This document shows positions 7,652-17,019 of a stretch of 64,000 nt of DNA, in pieces. The translations under genes were made by a program, and so were the position numbers. This stretch comes from Nonomuraea jabiensis. Its GTDB lineage: Bacteria; Actinomycetota; Actinomycetes; Streptosporangiales; Streptosporangiaceae. Below the pieces are notes generated by a model. The model saw only the letters and a program-made list of their open reading frames with translations, was not told the DNA's origin and did no database searches. The stretch is from contig NZ_JACHMB010000001.1 of assembly GCF_014204795.1 (NCBI RefSeq), positions 9,312,501 through 9,376,500 on the forward strand. Reading direction: 5' to 3'. The first letter of the stretch is position 1. Each line of letters begins with the position of its first letter.

Positions 7652-9076
7652 TCAGCTCGCCGCGGTGAGCGGCGCCGCGATGGCCTCCAGGCCCTTGCGC
7701 TCGGCCTTGACCCCGAACAGCAGCTCCACCAGTCCCGCCGCGATCATCACGATGCCGCCGATGGAGAACGCCAGCGCCGTGTCCCCGGGCACCCCGGTCT
7801 CGACGAGGGAGGCGAAGACGAGCGGGCCGGCGATGCCCCCGGCGGCGGTGCCGATCGCGAAGAAGAACGCGATGGCCAGGGCCCTGGTCTCCATGGGGAA
7901 AATCTCGCTGACGGTCAGGTACGCCGAACTGGCCCCGGCCGAGGCGACGAAGAGCACCACGGACCAGCACGCGGTCAGCGTGACGGCCGTCAGCAGGCCC
8001 TGGCTGAACAGCCAGGCCGTGCCCAGCAGGAGCATCCCGGACCCGAGGTACGTGGCCGAGATCATCGGGACCCTGCCCACGGTGTCGAAGAGGCGGCCGA
8101 GCAGGAGCGGGCCGAGGAAGTTCCCGACCGCGATGACGGCGAAGTAGTAGCCGGCATTCGTGTCGATCTTGAAGAAGGTGGTCAGGATCTGCGCGTAGCC
8201 GAAGGTGATCGCGTTGTACAGGAACGCCTGCCCGATGAAGAGCGACAGGCCGAGGATCGTACGTTTGGGGTAGAGCGCCACCATCGTGTGGGCGATCCGG
8301 CCGAAACCGATGGACTTGCGCTGGTGCACGGTCACCGACTCCGTCGGCTCCGGCAGGTCGGCGCCGATCTGCCGCTCGATGCCGCCGACGATCTCCTCGG
8401 CCGCCTTCTCCTTGCCGTGGATGAACAGCCAGCGCGGGCTCTCCGGTACGTGCCGCCGTACCAGCAGGATCGCCAGGCCCAGCACCACGCCCAGGCCGAA
8501 CGCGACGCGCCAGCCGATGTTCACCGGCAGGTCGTTCAGCAGCGGCACGGTCAGCAACGCGCCGCCGGCGGCGCCGAGCCAGTAGCTGCCGTTGATGATG
8601 ATGTCGATGCGCCCCCGGTGGTGACTCGGGATGAGCTCGTCGATGGCGGAGTTGATGGCCGCGTACTCGCCGCCGATCCCGAACCCCGTCATGAACCTGA
8701 ACAGGAAGAACCACCACGCATGGAAGGAGAACGCGGTCATCAGGGTCGCCGCCAGGTAGACGACCAGCGTGATGAGGAAGAGCTTCTTCCTGCCGAACCT
8801 GTCGGTCAGCCAGCCGAAGAACAGCGCGCCCACGCAGGCGCCCGCGACGTAAAGCGCCGCGGCCAGGCCCGCGACCTGCGCCTGAGTGATCTCGAGGCCG
8901 CTGCCTGGCTTGGCGAGCTGCCCTGACAGGTTGCCCACGATGGTGACTTCGAGCCCGTCGAGTATCCAGACGGTGCCGAGCCCTACGACGATCATCCAGT
9001 GCCAGCGGGACCAGGGGAGCCGATCAAGGCGCGCGGGCACTTTGGTGGTTATGGTGCCGGTTTCCACGTCGCTCAT
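7652..9076 (-). CDS. MFS transporter, sugar/aromatic-acid porter type
   Basis: 474 residues with 12 predicted membrane segments. Clear MFS signatures are present: GWLTDRFGRKKLFL after TM2, FRFMTGFGIGGEYAAINSAIDELIP in TM4, HVPESPRWLFIHGKEKAAEE in the central loop, and LFDTVGRVPM as the second A-like motif. This pattern fits the sugar-porter/metabolite:H+ symporter branch. It acts in the cytoplasmic membrane; the substrate is unknown. It lies 66 bp downstream of the GNAT gene on the same strand and converges with the oxidase. Confidence 0.88.
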   Translation of the reverse strand: MSDVETGTITTKVPARLDRLPWSRWHWMIVVGLGTVWILDGLEVTIVGNLSGQLAKPGSGLEITQAQVAGLAAALYVAGACVGALFFGWLTDRFGRKKLFLITLVVYLAATLMTAFSFHAWWFFLFRFMTGFGIGGEYAAINSAIDELIPSHHRGRIDIIINGSYWLGAAGGALLTVPLLNDLPVNIGWRVAFGLGVVLGLAILLVRRHVPESPRWLFIHGKEKAAEEIVGGIERQIGADLPEPTESVTVHQRKSIGFGRIAHTMVALYPKRTILGLSLFIGQAFLYNAITFGYAQILTTFFKIDTNAGYYFAVIAVGNFLGPLLLGRLFDTVGRVPMISATYLGSGMLLLGTAWLFSQGLLTAVTLTACWSVVLFVASAGASSAYLTVSEIFPMETRALAIAFFFAIGTAAGGIAGPLVFASLVETGVPGDTALAFSIGGIVMIAAGLVELLFGVKAERKGLEAIAAPLTAAS

Positions 9077-9142
9077 AAGCTTTTCTGGCTACCCGCGTTC
9101 TTGCCGGATAGGCTTCCTGGCCCCGTTTGTCGATCATGCAGC

Positions 9143-10009
9143 CTATGCGGCCCGGTATTTGTCCCGGACCTCCGGCAGTGGCTGGAAACCGGCTGACCTG
9201 TAGGTGGCGACGGCGCCGACATTGGAGCTCGGGGTGCAGACGATCGCGCTGGACGAGCCCAGGTCACGGAGCGCGGCGGCCGCGGCGACGGTGATCGCCC
9301 TGCCGTAGCCGTGACCGCGGTGTTCCCGGTGCACGCCCATCGGCTCCAGCAACCCGGGCCTACCCGGACCGGCCGACCACACCGTCACCGCCGCCACCGC
9401 GTTGCCCTGGCCGTCGTACGCGACCAGGCAGCGGGCGTCGGCGTACGGCGATCCGGCCGCCATCGCGTGCCAGCGCTCGTCCGTGAACGTCGAACCGTCG
9501 AACGAGGCCCGCTGTACGGCGGTCCGCACGTGCGCCTGCTCCGGCCCGATCACCTCGATCCGCACGCCCGGATCCTTCACCGGCTCCGCGAGGTCGCGGC
9601 GCAGCGGTGTCCACGGATCGTCGACGTCCCAGCCGTTCTCCGACAGCAGATCCTGGACCAGCGCGGGCATGGGCGCTTCGACGTTCACCTTCCCCTCGAT
9701 CAGCACGCCGCGCCCCGGCTCGGTCACGTCCTCCACCAGTTGCCGCGCCAGTTCCTCGTCCTGCTGAGCGTCCGGCGCGATCGTCAGCCGCAGCAGATCC
9801 GGCTGGTCCAGCAGCCCGACGGCGAGAATCCGGCCGTCCCGGCTCCACGTCCGGACCGCCGCCGCCGTCGCCTCCGGGCCGAACCGCCAGAACCAGCCCA
9901 CGTCGCCCGGATGCAGTTGCATCGGCGCCCCGTCGTCCTGCCACTCCCGCAGCACGCCCACGACCTCGCCCAGCCCGTCGACTCCCGGCTCACCCAACAC
10001 AATCGCCAT
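9143..10009 (-). CDS. GNAT-family N-acetyltransferase
   Basis: 288 residues from the ATG at 10009. The C-terminal half holds the acetyl-CoA site: GLLEPMGVHREHRGHGYGRAITVAAAAALRDLG (motif A, R/Q-x-x-G-x-G/A) followed by NVGAVATYRSAGFQPL (motif B). The N-terminal half is a second, weaker GNAT-like fold, so the protein is probably a tandem-GNAT type. Substrate unknown. The upstream extension of the open frame runs over a pseudogene and is excluded. Confidence 0.85.
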   Translation of the reverse strand: MAIVLGEPGVDGLGEVVGVLREWQDDGAPMQLHPGDVGWFWRFGPEATAAAVRTWSRDGRILAVGLLDQPDLLRLTIAPDAQQDEELARQLVEDVTEPGRGVLIEGKVNVEAPMPALVQDLLSENGWDVDDPWTPLRRDLAEPVKDPGVRIEVIGPEQAHVRTAVQRASFDGSTFTDERWHAMAAGSPYADARCLVAYDGQGNAVAAVTVWSAGPGRPGLLEPMGVHREHRGHGYGRAITVAAAAALRDLGSSSAIVCTPSSNVGAVATYRSAGFQPLPEVRDKYRAA

Positions 10010-10019
10010 GGCCCCGATC

Positions 10020-10262
10020 ACACTCCACCGAACCGCCGGTCCGCACCTGGTTTTCGGCCGGCCTGATCGCCGAGGGGGTGGCGATCCTGCAGGCCGCGCC
10101 GGCCCGCGACCGGCTGGGCGAATAGCGGGCGCAGGCCGCGATCGCCGCCCTGCACGCGGACGCCCTGAGCGCCTGCGAGACGGACCGGGTGCAGATCGTG
10201 GAGTGGTACGACGAACTGCATCCGTCCCGCGAGCCGGTTCCACTGACGTTGGTCACCGCCCG
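10020..10262 (+). pseudogene. C-terminal remnant of an ECF sigma factor (DUF6596 type)
   Basis: Reads LIAEGVAILQAAPARDRLGE, stop, then RAQAAIAALHADALSACETDRVQIVEWYDEL. This is the helical C-terminal region of the large ECF sigma factors with a DUF6596 tail (LGRYQLQAAIAAVHAEAPSAEATDWPQI type). There is no upstream sigma-2/sigma-4 part and an in-frame stop interrupts it, so it is a fragment. Confidence 0.6.
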
Positions 10263-10273
10263 GCAAGCATCAC

Positions 10274-11704
10274 CTACGCGACGTCGGGCCGTGTCATCAG
10301 CGGCGACCGCACATGCCGCGTCAGACTGGGGCCGGTCAGGGGCACGATGTTCCATGTCGCCACCGCTGTCCCCGCGTCGGCGTCGACCACCAGCCGAACC
10401 CGGTGCGGGGTGGTGATGACGTAAAGCTCGGCCACGAACGTGTTGCCCTGCCAGGCGCCGGCCGCGACGACAGGGCGGCCGAGCGGCGAACTCTCCCGCC
10501 ATTCGCCGTGGCCCGCCTCGACGTCGAGGGACGACCCGAATCGCAGGAGCCAGCCACCGTCCACGGGATCGACGATCACCGTGGTTCCGTCGGGCAGGGC
10601 CGAATCCTCGGCGGAGGCGTCGAGCCTCGCCTTGACGGAACGCTCCGGGACGGCCGAACCCTGTACCTGTGTGAGTGACAGCCGCCGCAGCCGATCGGCG
10701 AGGATCTCGTCGTCCCGGGTGCTTCCCGGGTGGTCCATGCCGGGCAGCAGGCACTCCCAGATCGCGTCGAACACTGCCTGCGCCTGCGCATGGGCGCCGG
10801 TCACGGCGACCACGAGATCGTGCGACGGGACGACCACGCATTGCTGGCCGAAGGCGCCGTTGCCGTGGTAACCGTGACGCGACATCCAGAACTGGTAGCC
10901 GTAACCGCACACGAAGTCGGCGTCCGCCGATCCGTCCTCGAACGGCAGGGTCGCGATGTGCCGGCGGGTCGCGAGCTCCACCCATTCGCGCGGGACGAGC
11001 TGCCGGTCGCCCCAGCGGCCTCCGCGCAGCAGCAGCTCCCCGAAGGCGGCGACGGCCTCGGCCCTGAGGTGCAGCCCGTGGAATCCGAAGGAAGCACCGC
11101 TCGCCACCCGGTCCCATTCGGCGTGGTCGACACCCATCGGATGGAGGAGGCGCTCGTCGAGCAGCTCCGGAAGGCCGCGGCCCGTGACCCGTTCCACCAT
11201 CCGGGCCAGGATGAAGGTGGTCGGATTGTCGTAGGCGTGCCGTGTTCCCTCGGCCTCGGGAAACGGTACGCGCAGGAAGCCCTTCACCAGGTCGTCCGGT
11301 TCCAGTTGCCAGGCCTCGGCGAGGCTGTCCGTACGGTGCCCGGTCGTCATGGACAGCAGGTGGTGAACGGTGAGGCGGCGCCCCTGCTCCGAGATGCCGG
11401 CCGGAACGTGATCGGGCAGCACGTCCACCACCCGATCGTCCAGCGAGAGCAGCCCGTCGGCGATCGCCAGTCCCACGGCGAGCGAGGTGAACGACTTGGT
11501 CAGCGAGTAGAGAAGGTGCGGGCGTTCGGCCGAGTACGGCGCCCACCAGCCTTCGGCGACGACGTGGCCGTGGCGTACGACCATGATGGAATGACACTCG
11601 ACGGATTGGGCTTCGAGCCGGTCCAGCAGTGCGGCGATCGAACGGGACGACATCCCCGAGGCGGCCGGTGTCGAGCGCGGCAGTAGGGGGCGCTGAGAAG
11701 GCAT
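10274..11704 (-). CDS. Serine hydrolase, beta-lactamase/penicillin-binding-protein fold
   Basis: 476 residues. The nucleophile box SLTKSFTSLAVGLA (SxxK) and the second box YDNPTT (YxN) are both present, with HHLLSMTTGH between them, as in class C beta-lactamase-like esterases (Pfam Beta-lactamase). The C-terminal 130 residues are a beta-rich extra domain. No signal peptide is evident, so it is probably cytoplasmic and more likely an esterase or peptidase than a resistance enzyme. It stands alone, divergent from 11853. Confidence 0.85.
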   Translation of the reverse strand: MPSQRPLLPRSTPAASGMSSRSIAALLDRLEAQSVECHSIMVVRHGHVVAEGWWAPYSAERPHLLYSLTKSFTSLAVGLAIADGLLSLDDRVVDVLPDHVPAGISEQGRRLTVHHLLSMTTGHRTDSLAEAWQLEPDDLVKGFLRVPFPEAEGTRHAYDNPTTFILARMVERVTGRGLPELLDERLLHPMGVDHAEWDRVASGASFGFHGLHLRAEAVAAFGELLLRGGRWGDRQLVPREWVELATRRHIATLPFEDGSADADFVCGYGYQFWMSRHGYHGNGAFGQQCVVVPSHDLVVAVTGAHAQAQAVFDAIWECLLPGMDHPGSTRDDEILADRLRRLSLTQVQGSAVPERSVKARLDASAEDSALPDGTTVIVDPVDGGWLLRFGSSLDVEAGHGEWRESSPLGRPVVAAGAWQGNTFVAELYVITTPHRVRLVVDADAGTAVATWNIVPLTGPSLTRHVRSPLMTRPDVA

Positions 11705-11852
11705 CCGAGCACCCTAACAAATCCGCCCGATCGAGTTACAGGGGATTTAGCTGGGCAACTCACCTCGGCCAGCGACTGACGTGGCGGGCGGGTCACTTCA
11801 ACGAATCCTGTAATGGGGCGAAGAGCCGACTTCCCCGATTACGGTGCGAGAA

Positions 11853-12143
11853 ATGAACGCTGACCAGTTGCATGAATACGCGAACCAATTGCGTGACAAT
11901 TTCTTGCGACTGCAGGATCAATCCCTCGAACTGTACCAACGCGCCCGAGCCCTGCAGGTCACCCACAGCTCGCCCGACGGCCTCGTCACCGCCACCGTGC
12001 AGCAGGCCGCGGCGATGGCCCAGGAGGAGATCGTGCGGATGTTCGCCCCCCTCGTCCCGCCGGAGCAGATGCGAGCCCACCTGGACGGCGACCTCCACAG
12101 CGTGCTGGGGCACCTGGACGACCGGCTGCGCGAGATCGGGTAG
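11853..12143 (+). CDS. Small YbaB/EbfC-like helical protein
   Basis: 96 residues from the ATG at 11853 (a GTG at 11844 is possible). It is mostly helical, and the stretch VTHSSPDGLVTATV resembles the YbaB/EbfC signature in actinobacterial small proteins (SPDGLVTVTV). It is followed after 3 bp by the next gene, so it is the first gene of an operon ending in an Imm35-like gene. Its role may be as a chaperone or DNA-binding partner; this is inference. Confidence 0.6.
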   Translation: MNADQLHEYANQLRDNFLRLQDQSLELYQRARALQVTHSSPDGLVTATVQQAAAMAQEEIVRMFAPLVPPEQMRAHLDGDLHSVLGHLDDRLREIG

Positions 12144-12146
12144 CGG

Positions 12147-13228
12147 ATGGCCGAGCACGTACGGATGGAGCGGTCTCAGGTCGAGGCCGGGCTCAAGAGC
12201 TGGCAGGGCCACACCGCCGGACTCGGTGACGCTCTGCGCGACGCCACCGCCCGCATCGAACGGCTGCACACCACGCAGGCACACCCGACACAGGACACCA
12301 CGCCGACACCGCGCTCCCGCGAAGAGGTCTATGCCCGCCGGCGCGGTCCCGCCGACGACCCGGAAGCGGATCCGGACCTGTGGGCGCTGCGGGCCGTGGA
12401 CGGGCGGATGAGCGAATCCCGCTATCGGGACGAGGACGCCGAACGCCAGGCAGGCAAGATCCTCCAGCGCATAGCGAACACCTGGGGCCGCGACGGGATC
12501 CAGTGGCTGCTGGACACGTTCCAGGCGCGTTCCTCGTACGTACGCGACGGCATCGTCTGGGCCGCCCGCCAGAACGGCCTGGCCGGCCCGAGCGGCGAGC
12601 AGCAGTCAACGCGGCCCCTGGGGCAGAGCGGCCGGAGCGGCCAGCCGCAGGAGGCCTCCTACCAGGCCGAGGACCTGTACGACTCCCAGGCCGACCGGCG
12701 CCACTGGAAGGACGTCATGCGGGAGGCCGACCATCTCGCCCACCAGTACACGGCCGCCGACCGAAACCAGAACGCGGACGCGTTCCAGGATGCCATCGAC
12801 GACACCAGGCGTTCGTCCACCGTCACGGCCTGGCCGACGCCAGTCGGACGCCTTGGTACAAGTTCAAGGGCGCGGCGGAGATGGACGACTGGATGGCCTT
12901 CCGCGAGAGCGAGGACACCAGCACCGGCATCGGCTTCATCAGCGAGATCCTGCTCTATGACTTCGACCTGGAGCCGGACGACCTGAAGGGCACCGATGCC
13001 GCCGGTCAGAGTGGTACGCAGGGGTACGAGCCGCCGCTCTCCGACCAAGGCGACTTCGGCAAGGTCAATGTCGAGCGCCGGGCCAAGGTGCCCCTCGCCG
13101 GACTGCGCCCGCAACGGGTGGAGGACTACGACAAGGCCGCCCAGCCGCTCAGCGAGGAGCACAAGGCGGCAATGCGGAAGGCGTACGGGGAGGCCGAGCG
13201 GATCGTGCGTACATCGCGGAGGAACTGA
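12147..13228 (+). pseudogene. Hypothetical toxin-like protein with a frameshift
   Basis: The first frame starts MAEHVRMERSQVEAGLKSW (helical, WXG100-sized start) and runs through QAGKILQRIANTWGRDGIQWLLDTFQARSSYVRDGIVWAARQNGLAG. Near 12837 it loses the frame. The continuation is in the frame giving SRTPWYKFKGAAEMDDWMAFRESEDTSTGIGFISEILLYDFDLEPDD and ending VRTSRRN. Both halves have good coding character, so this is one gene of about 360 codons with a one-base deletion (or a sequencing error). No known catalytic motif was recognised. Its place between a YbaB-like and an Imm35-like gene suggests a polymorphic toxin or T7SS-type substrate, as inference. Confidence 0.55.
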
Positions 13229-13233
13229 GCGCG

Positions 13234-13455
13234 GTGGGGGAGGGGCTGGTCGTGCACGACGCGGTGACGGTGGAGCGGCCGTACGGGTGGTTCTTCACGA
13301 TCACCACGGCGGAGTTCGTCGAGACGGGCGACCCCGGCACCACGTACGCCGGACTGGGACCGGTCCTGCTGCGGCGGGCCGACGGCGGGCTCGTCGAGTA
13401 CGACTCCATGTACACCGGCGAGGCGGCGGCCGAGGCCCACGAGGCGGGGCTGTGA
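13234..13455 (+). CDS. Imm35/YrhB-like immunity protein
   Basis: 73 residues from the GTG at 13234, with GGAGG 11-15 bases upstream. The motif RPYGWFFTITTAEFVETGDPGTTYAGLGPVLLRRADGGLVEY matches the Imm35 pattern (YGWxFxYxS ... AGNGPxxVDRxxG). Imm35 proteins neutralise toxins of polymorphic toxin systems, often papain-like or peptidase toxins. The codons just upstream in the same frame (AYIAEELSA) also read like this family, so the original start may have been lost in the frameshift that ends the preceding gene. Confidence 0.65.
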   Translation: MGEGLVVHDAVTVERPYGWFFTITTAEFVETGDPGTTYAGLGPVLLRRADGGLVEYDSMYTGEAAAEAHEAGL

Positions 13456-13691
13456 CTCGGTGGCGGCCCGCGATCTGCGACGCGTGCGCCAGGCTCCGGC
13501 AACGGGTTGACCCGCAGGCGGCCGGCCGGTACGTCCCCTATTGCGAGGCCTTCCCCGAAGGCGTCCCGGCGGAGGTCTATGGGGGCGGTTTCGACCACCG
13601 GTACGAATACCCCGGCGACGGCGGCGTCCGGTTCGCGCTGCGGCCGACGGCCGAGGGGGCGGTGCGGGCGTTCGAGCTACGCCGCCCCTGA
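13452..13691 (+). CDS. Small conserved hypothetical protein with a CxxC motif
   Basis: 79 residues. It starts at a GTG that overlaps the stop of the Imm35-like gene by 4 bp (GTGA), so the two are translationally coupled. The pattern ICDACARLRQ ... YCEAFPEGVPAEVYGGGFDHRYEYPGDGGVRFAL is a recurring small family in actinobacteria, sometimes beside Imm35-type genes. The paired cysteines could bind metal. The function is not known. Confidence 0.7.
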   Translation: MTRWRPAICDACARLRQRVDPQAAGRYVPYCEAFPEGVPAEVYGGGFDHRYEYPGDGGVRFALRPTAEGAVRAFELRRP

Positions 13692-13799
13692 GAGGCGAGG
13701 GCTGTCCGGGCCAGAGGTTGTGCGGTGTCAACTCTTTGTGAGGCCGAGTCAGACCGCCCTGCTGCGCTTCCCTGTCGGTCGCAACGGGTGCAGGAGAGC

Positions 13800-14200
13800 A
13801 CCGGGATCATCCTGACCCCGCCGGCGCCGTTCACGACGCGGGACCACCGCCTACTACGAGATCGTGCGGAAACCGGCCCGAGCGCAGATCATCCCGAGCC
13901 GGCGGACCGAGATCCGGGGCGACAACGGGCTCTTCCCGGAGCCGACGATCGTGTCGCGCAGCGGGCGCCGCCCGCAGATGACCCACCGCAACGAGCTACC
14001 CGTTCCCTTCGCCGCGCACCTGCACGGCGACAAGATGCCCCAGAGAGCGAGCAACGGCTACCCGACCGACCTGGTGCTGCCGTCGGGCGCTTTGCAGGGG
14101 CACGAGGGGGATAAGCACAGTGCTGGCCTGGCCATCGCCACCGCCGCCGTGGTGACCACCGCGCAGGCCCTGCGCGGGGGCCGGTATGGGTACTGAGCGC
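13800..14200 (+). pseudogene. Multicopper oxidase N-terminal remnant
   Basis: YYEIVRKPARAQIIPSRRTEIRGDNGLFPEPTIVSRSGRR...RNELPVPFAAHLHGDKM...NGYPTDLVLPSG is recognisable as the first cupredoxin domain of a bilirubin-oxidase/CotA-like multicopper oxidase. The copper-binding HLHGG is degraded to HLHGD and the reading decays after about 14110. Domains 2 and 3 are missing. Confidence 0.7.
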
Positions 14201-14333
14201 GGCGGTCGTTCCCCACCGACGCCACCGCCGTCGAAGTGCGGTCCGAACGGCTGATCATGGTGCGCCACCTCATCAGCCGCCACGTGGCCAAGAACAGGGC
14301 TGTTTCAAAGGCAGCGTAGGCGCTGGTGATCGC

Positions 14334-14903
14334 TCATCTGGAGGAGAGCTGATAGTGCGACACCACGACCTGCCCGTCGAGCACGCGCGAATCGACGAGC
14401 CGCAGCTTGTGGCGCTGCTCCGGCGCGGCGAACAGCTGCCGACCGCCGCCGAGCACCACCGGGTGCACGGCGATGTGATACTCGTCGATGAGCCCCAGCT
14501 CGGTCAGTGCGGCCGCCAGCGCGGAGCCGCCGGTGAGGAGCAGGTCCCCGCCGCCGGGCCGGGCCTTGAGGGCGGCGACCTCCTCGGCCAGGTTGCCGCT
14601 GATGACGCGGCTGGTCCACTCGTCGCCCGGGTACGTACGCGAGAAGACGATCTTCGGCGTGGCGCGCCAGAACGGCGCGAAAGCGGCGACGTGCGCGTCA
14701 TCCGACATCGACTCGGCGTTCGGCCAGAATCCCACCATCATCTCCCACACCGGACGCCCGAACAGCAGCGTGTCGACCCCCTTGTCCAGACCTTCGGAGT
14801 ACGCGGACAGCTCCGGTCCCATCACCGGCCAGTCGAACTCCCCGTTGGGCCCGTCGATGAACCCGTCCACCGACGCGTGCACCCAGTAGATGATCTTGCT
14901 CAT
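14334..14903 (-). CDS. Dihydrofolate reductase-fold (RibD C-terminal) protein
   Basis: 189 residues. MSKIIYWVHASVDGFIDGPNGEFDWPVMG at the start and GDLLLTGGSALAAALTELGLIDEYHIAVHPVVLGGGRQLF near the end are the two hallmark blocks of the RibD_C/DHFR-like family common in actinobacteria. Probably an NADPH-dependent reductase of unknown substrate; it is not the housekeeping DHFR. It stands alone among degenerate sequences. Confidence 0.88.
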   Translation of the reverse strand: MSKIIYWVHASVDGFIDGPNGEFDWPVMGPELSAYSEGLDKGVDTLLFGRPVWEMMVGFWPNAESMSDDAHVAAFAPFWRATPKIVFSRTYPGDEWTSRVISGNLAEEVAALKARPGGGDLLLTGGSALAAALTELGLIDEYHIAVHPVVLGGGRQLFAAPEQRHKLRLVDSRVLDGQVVVSHYQLSSR

Positions 14904-15032
14904 TGGTTACCTCTCTTGTCTGTGCGGTCATAGGTAGGTCGGAGCCGACCGCTGCTTATCGACATGCGACGGCAATCAGACCCGGCACGGCCAAGGCGAC
15001 GCGGCCATACGCCCGCAGGAATCGACCCGGCA

Positions 15033-15060
15033 GGAGGCACGATCGGGAAGTCGTGCCTCC
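15033..15060. terminator. Perfect 10-bp stem hairpin
   Basis: GGAGGCACGA, 8-base loop, TCGTGCCTCC. There is no T run, so it may be an actinobacterial-style terminator or a remnant of a mobile-element end. Confidence 0.4.
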
Positions 15061-15488
15061 GACATCTGAACATCGACATCAGGTCGCGATCATGATGATC
15101 CACCAGTCGGGTTCCCATGCCGCCTCCCTTCCGCGTCGCTGTCGCTGTCTGCGACTTTGGCGTACCGCGACAGGCCGGGACATCCGTGCGGCCCCCCTGA
15201 CCGCCACGGAGCGCGCACGGACACGCCACGGAAAGACCTCACTCCTCCAGCACCGAGACCCGCCTTCTCCGTCAGCCCCACCAGCAGCGCGTCCAACTAC
15301 CGCACCTGCCGCTCGCCCAGCGCCGCATGCAGGGTGTCCCACAGCGCCGTTCCGCCGCAGCCTCCCAGCCGAGCCAGGCGCGACACCCCGCACCGCGTCG
15401 TTGAAGATCGCCTTCGGCCCGTCCCCGGTGCCCCAGGCCCGCTTAGCCCCATACGCATCACACGGCCTGTCGGCGTCCTGAACGGATA

Positions 15489-15590
15489 CGGGAGGAGCTG
15501 CTCAAGCATCTGCGCGAGGAGCGGATCGAACCTCCGACGCCTGGACGGATCTCCCGGGTCGTGGCCCCGGCCCTGCGCACCGCCCCCGGC
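15489..15590 (+). pseudogene. Tn3-family TnpA fragment (DUF4158 region)
   Basis: REELLKHLREERIEPPTPGR followed by ISRVVAPALRTA aligns with RTALLAHLKDEQIEPPSKQR and MQRIVGSALDQS of the intact TnpA at 24924-27974. No other part of the gene remains. Confidence 0.6.
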
Positions 15591-15706
15591 GGGGGGCTGT
15601 TGTCAACGGCAAATCCGAGACAACCCTCCCGACAATCTGGCGCCGGACAACCGGGAACCAGCCCCGCGACGGCGCGATCGTCGCCTCACCGTTCCCCTCC
15701 GGAGAG

Positions 15707-15731
15707 GGGTGCCGTTAACCAACGTGACACA
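15707..15731 (+). repeat. Relict Tn3-type inverted-repeat end
   Basis: Begins GGGGTGCCGTTAACC. It agrees at 18 of 25 positions, without gaps, with the end of the 18-kb element (GGCCTGTCGTTAACG...), including the GTTAAC core. It lies 117 bp from a Tn3 transposase fragment. Single copy, so this is tentative. Confidence 0.35.
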
Positions 15732-15818
15732 GGCCGCCAAATAGGGTCTGAGCTGCGAAATCAGCTTCCTGCTTCCGGTTCGGCCCGCGCCGGTCGGCTG
15801 TTCGACGGCGCGGGCCGC

Positions 15819-16643
15819 TCAGTCGTCGGCGGCCCGTACTGCGGCGGCGATCGGCTCCAGCCCCGCGACCAGCTCGTCGAGCTCGTCCACGCTGAGCACG
15901 TCGTACGCCAGGGCCGCCAGCTCGTCGGTGAGCGCCTCGATCCGCTGCTTGGTCTCCCGGCCGGCGGAGGTGAACCCACCGGCGGCGTCCACGAGGCCGC
16001 GGCCGCGCAGCCCATCGACGACGGCGGCCAGCTGTGCTTTGGGCAGATGGTGGATCCGGCCGAACTCCTCCGCCCTCATTCCGAGGGAAAGAGCCATGAG
16101 GACGTGGGATTCGGTGCCGCCGATGCCGTGGGCGAGAAGGGCGGCGTTGTGGCCGTCCCCGCGGTGCTCGCGCAGCAGTGTCGCCGCGTGCCAGAGCCTG
16201 GCCACCGGCTCCTCGGGTACGTCGAGCGCCCGCAGCCCGGCGTACAGCACCCGGCCCTCGGCCGGCGCGCTGAGCGCTGCTCGGGTGGCGAGGTCGGCGG
16301 CCCGTACCAGGGCGGGGGAGTCGGCGTGTTCCCCGATCCTCTGCCGCAGGGCGGCGGCGCTGCTCCGCTCGCGCACGGCGATCGCCTCCTGCGGGCTGAT
16401 CTTCCCCCACACCCAGGGGATGTGGCGCGCCACCTCGCCGTCGGCGAAGTTGTAGAACACCGCGTGCACCACCTCGGCCGGTGCCATCCCCAGCGGCGCG
16501 GCCCGGCCGGCGAAGTATCCGTCCCAGTAGTTGCGCATGCCGAGGGCCAGGAACGCCTCGTTCGGCACCTCGGAGAAGGTGACGGTGGCGATCGGCTCGA
16601 CGAGCTCGAACATGCGGTGGATCTTGGCCTGTGGGTGCGGCAT
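15819..16643 (-). CDS. SCO6745-family protein (MarR-like helix-turn-helix)
   Basis: 274 residues. The N-terminal half (VEPIATVTFSEVPNEAFLALGMRNYWDGYFAGRAAPLG) and the C-terminal winged-helix part (LSLGMRAEEFGRIHHLPKAQLAAVVDGLRGRGLVDAAGGFTSAGRETKQRIEALTDELA) are characteristic of the SCO6745 family of Streptomyces and relatives. The C-terminus looks like a MarR-type DNA-binding domain, though the family has no assigned function. Single gene between two degenerate regions. Confidence 0.8.
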   Translation of the reverse strand: MPHPQAKIHRMFELVEPIATVTFSEVPNEAFLALGMRNYWDGYFAGRAAPLGMAPAEVVHAVFYNFADGEVARHIPWVWGKISPQEAIAVRERSSAAALRQRIGEHADSPALVRAADLATRAALSAPAEGRVLYAGLRALDVPEEPVARLWHAATLLREHRGDGHNAALLAHGIGGTESHVLMALSLGMRAEEFGRIHHLPKAQLAAVVDGLRGRGLVDAAGGFTSAGRETKQRIEALTDELAALAYDVLSVDELDELVAGLEPIAAAVRAADD

Positions 16644-17019
16644 CGGTGGTCATCTCCTGTGGTCGTGGCAGCGCCCCTGGCGGGCGGCCTCTCATCCTGG
16701 CTACGAACGACGTGGCCCGGATACGACAACTCCGGTCGATAATTCTCGGTCGATTCTGCCGGGTGGCGCCGGGGTATCATCCAGGCTCGGTCGCCCGCCG
16801 GGGTTCTTCGGGCGGATCGTGGGACCGCGTGCCGGCCGGGCAGCTTCAGCCCGGCGCCGACGCTGATCTTCCACGACCCGCTTGCGGAGGCGATCCCCCT
16901 GCGGGGCGGCGAGCTGGTCCTCAAACTGGCGAGCCGTCACGGCGGGCCGCATGCCCTCGCTGGATCGGCTGGGCCGTTCCCTGCAAGACCTCATCAGCAG
17001 CAGCGGCCGCGCTCTCGCT

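Larger units (their letters stand above)
14904..15818. other. About 900 bp of degenerate DNA
   Basis: No intact gene. Contains a strong hairpin (15033-15060), a fragment of a Tn3 transposase (15489-15590) and a sequence resembling a Tn3-type inverted end (15707-15731). The rest has open frames on both strands without recognisable domains. Confidence 0.5.
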
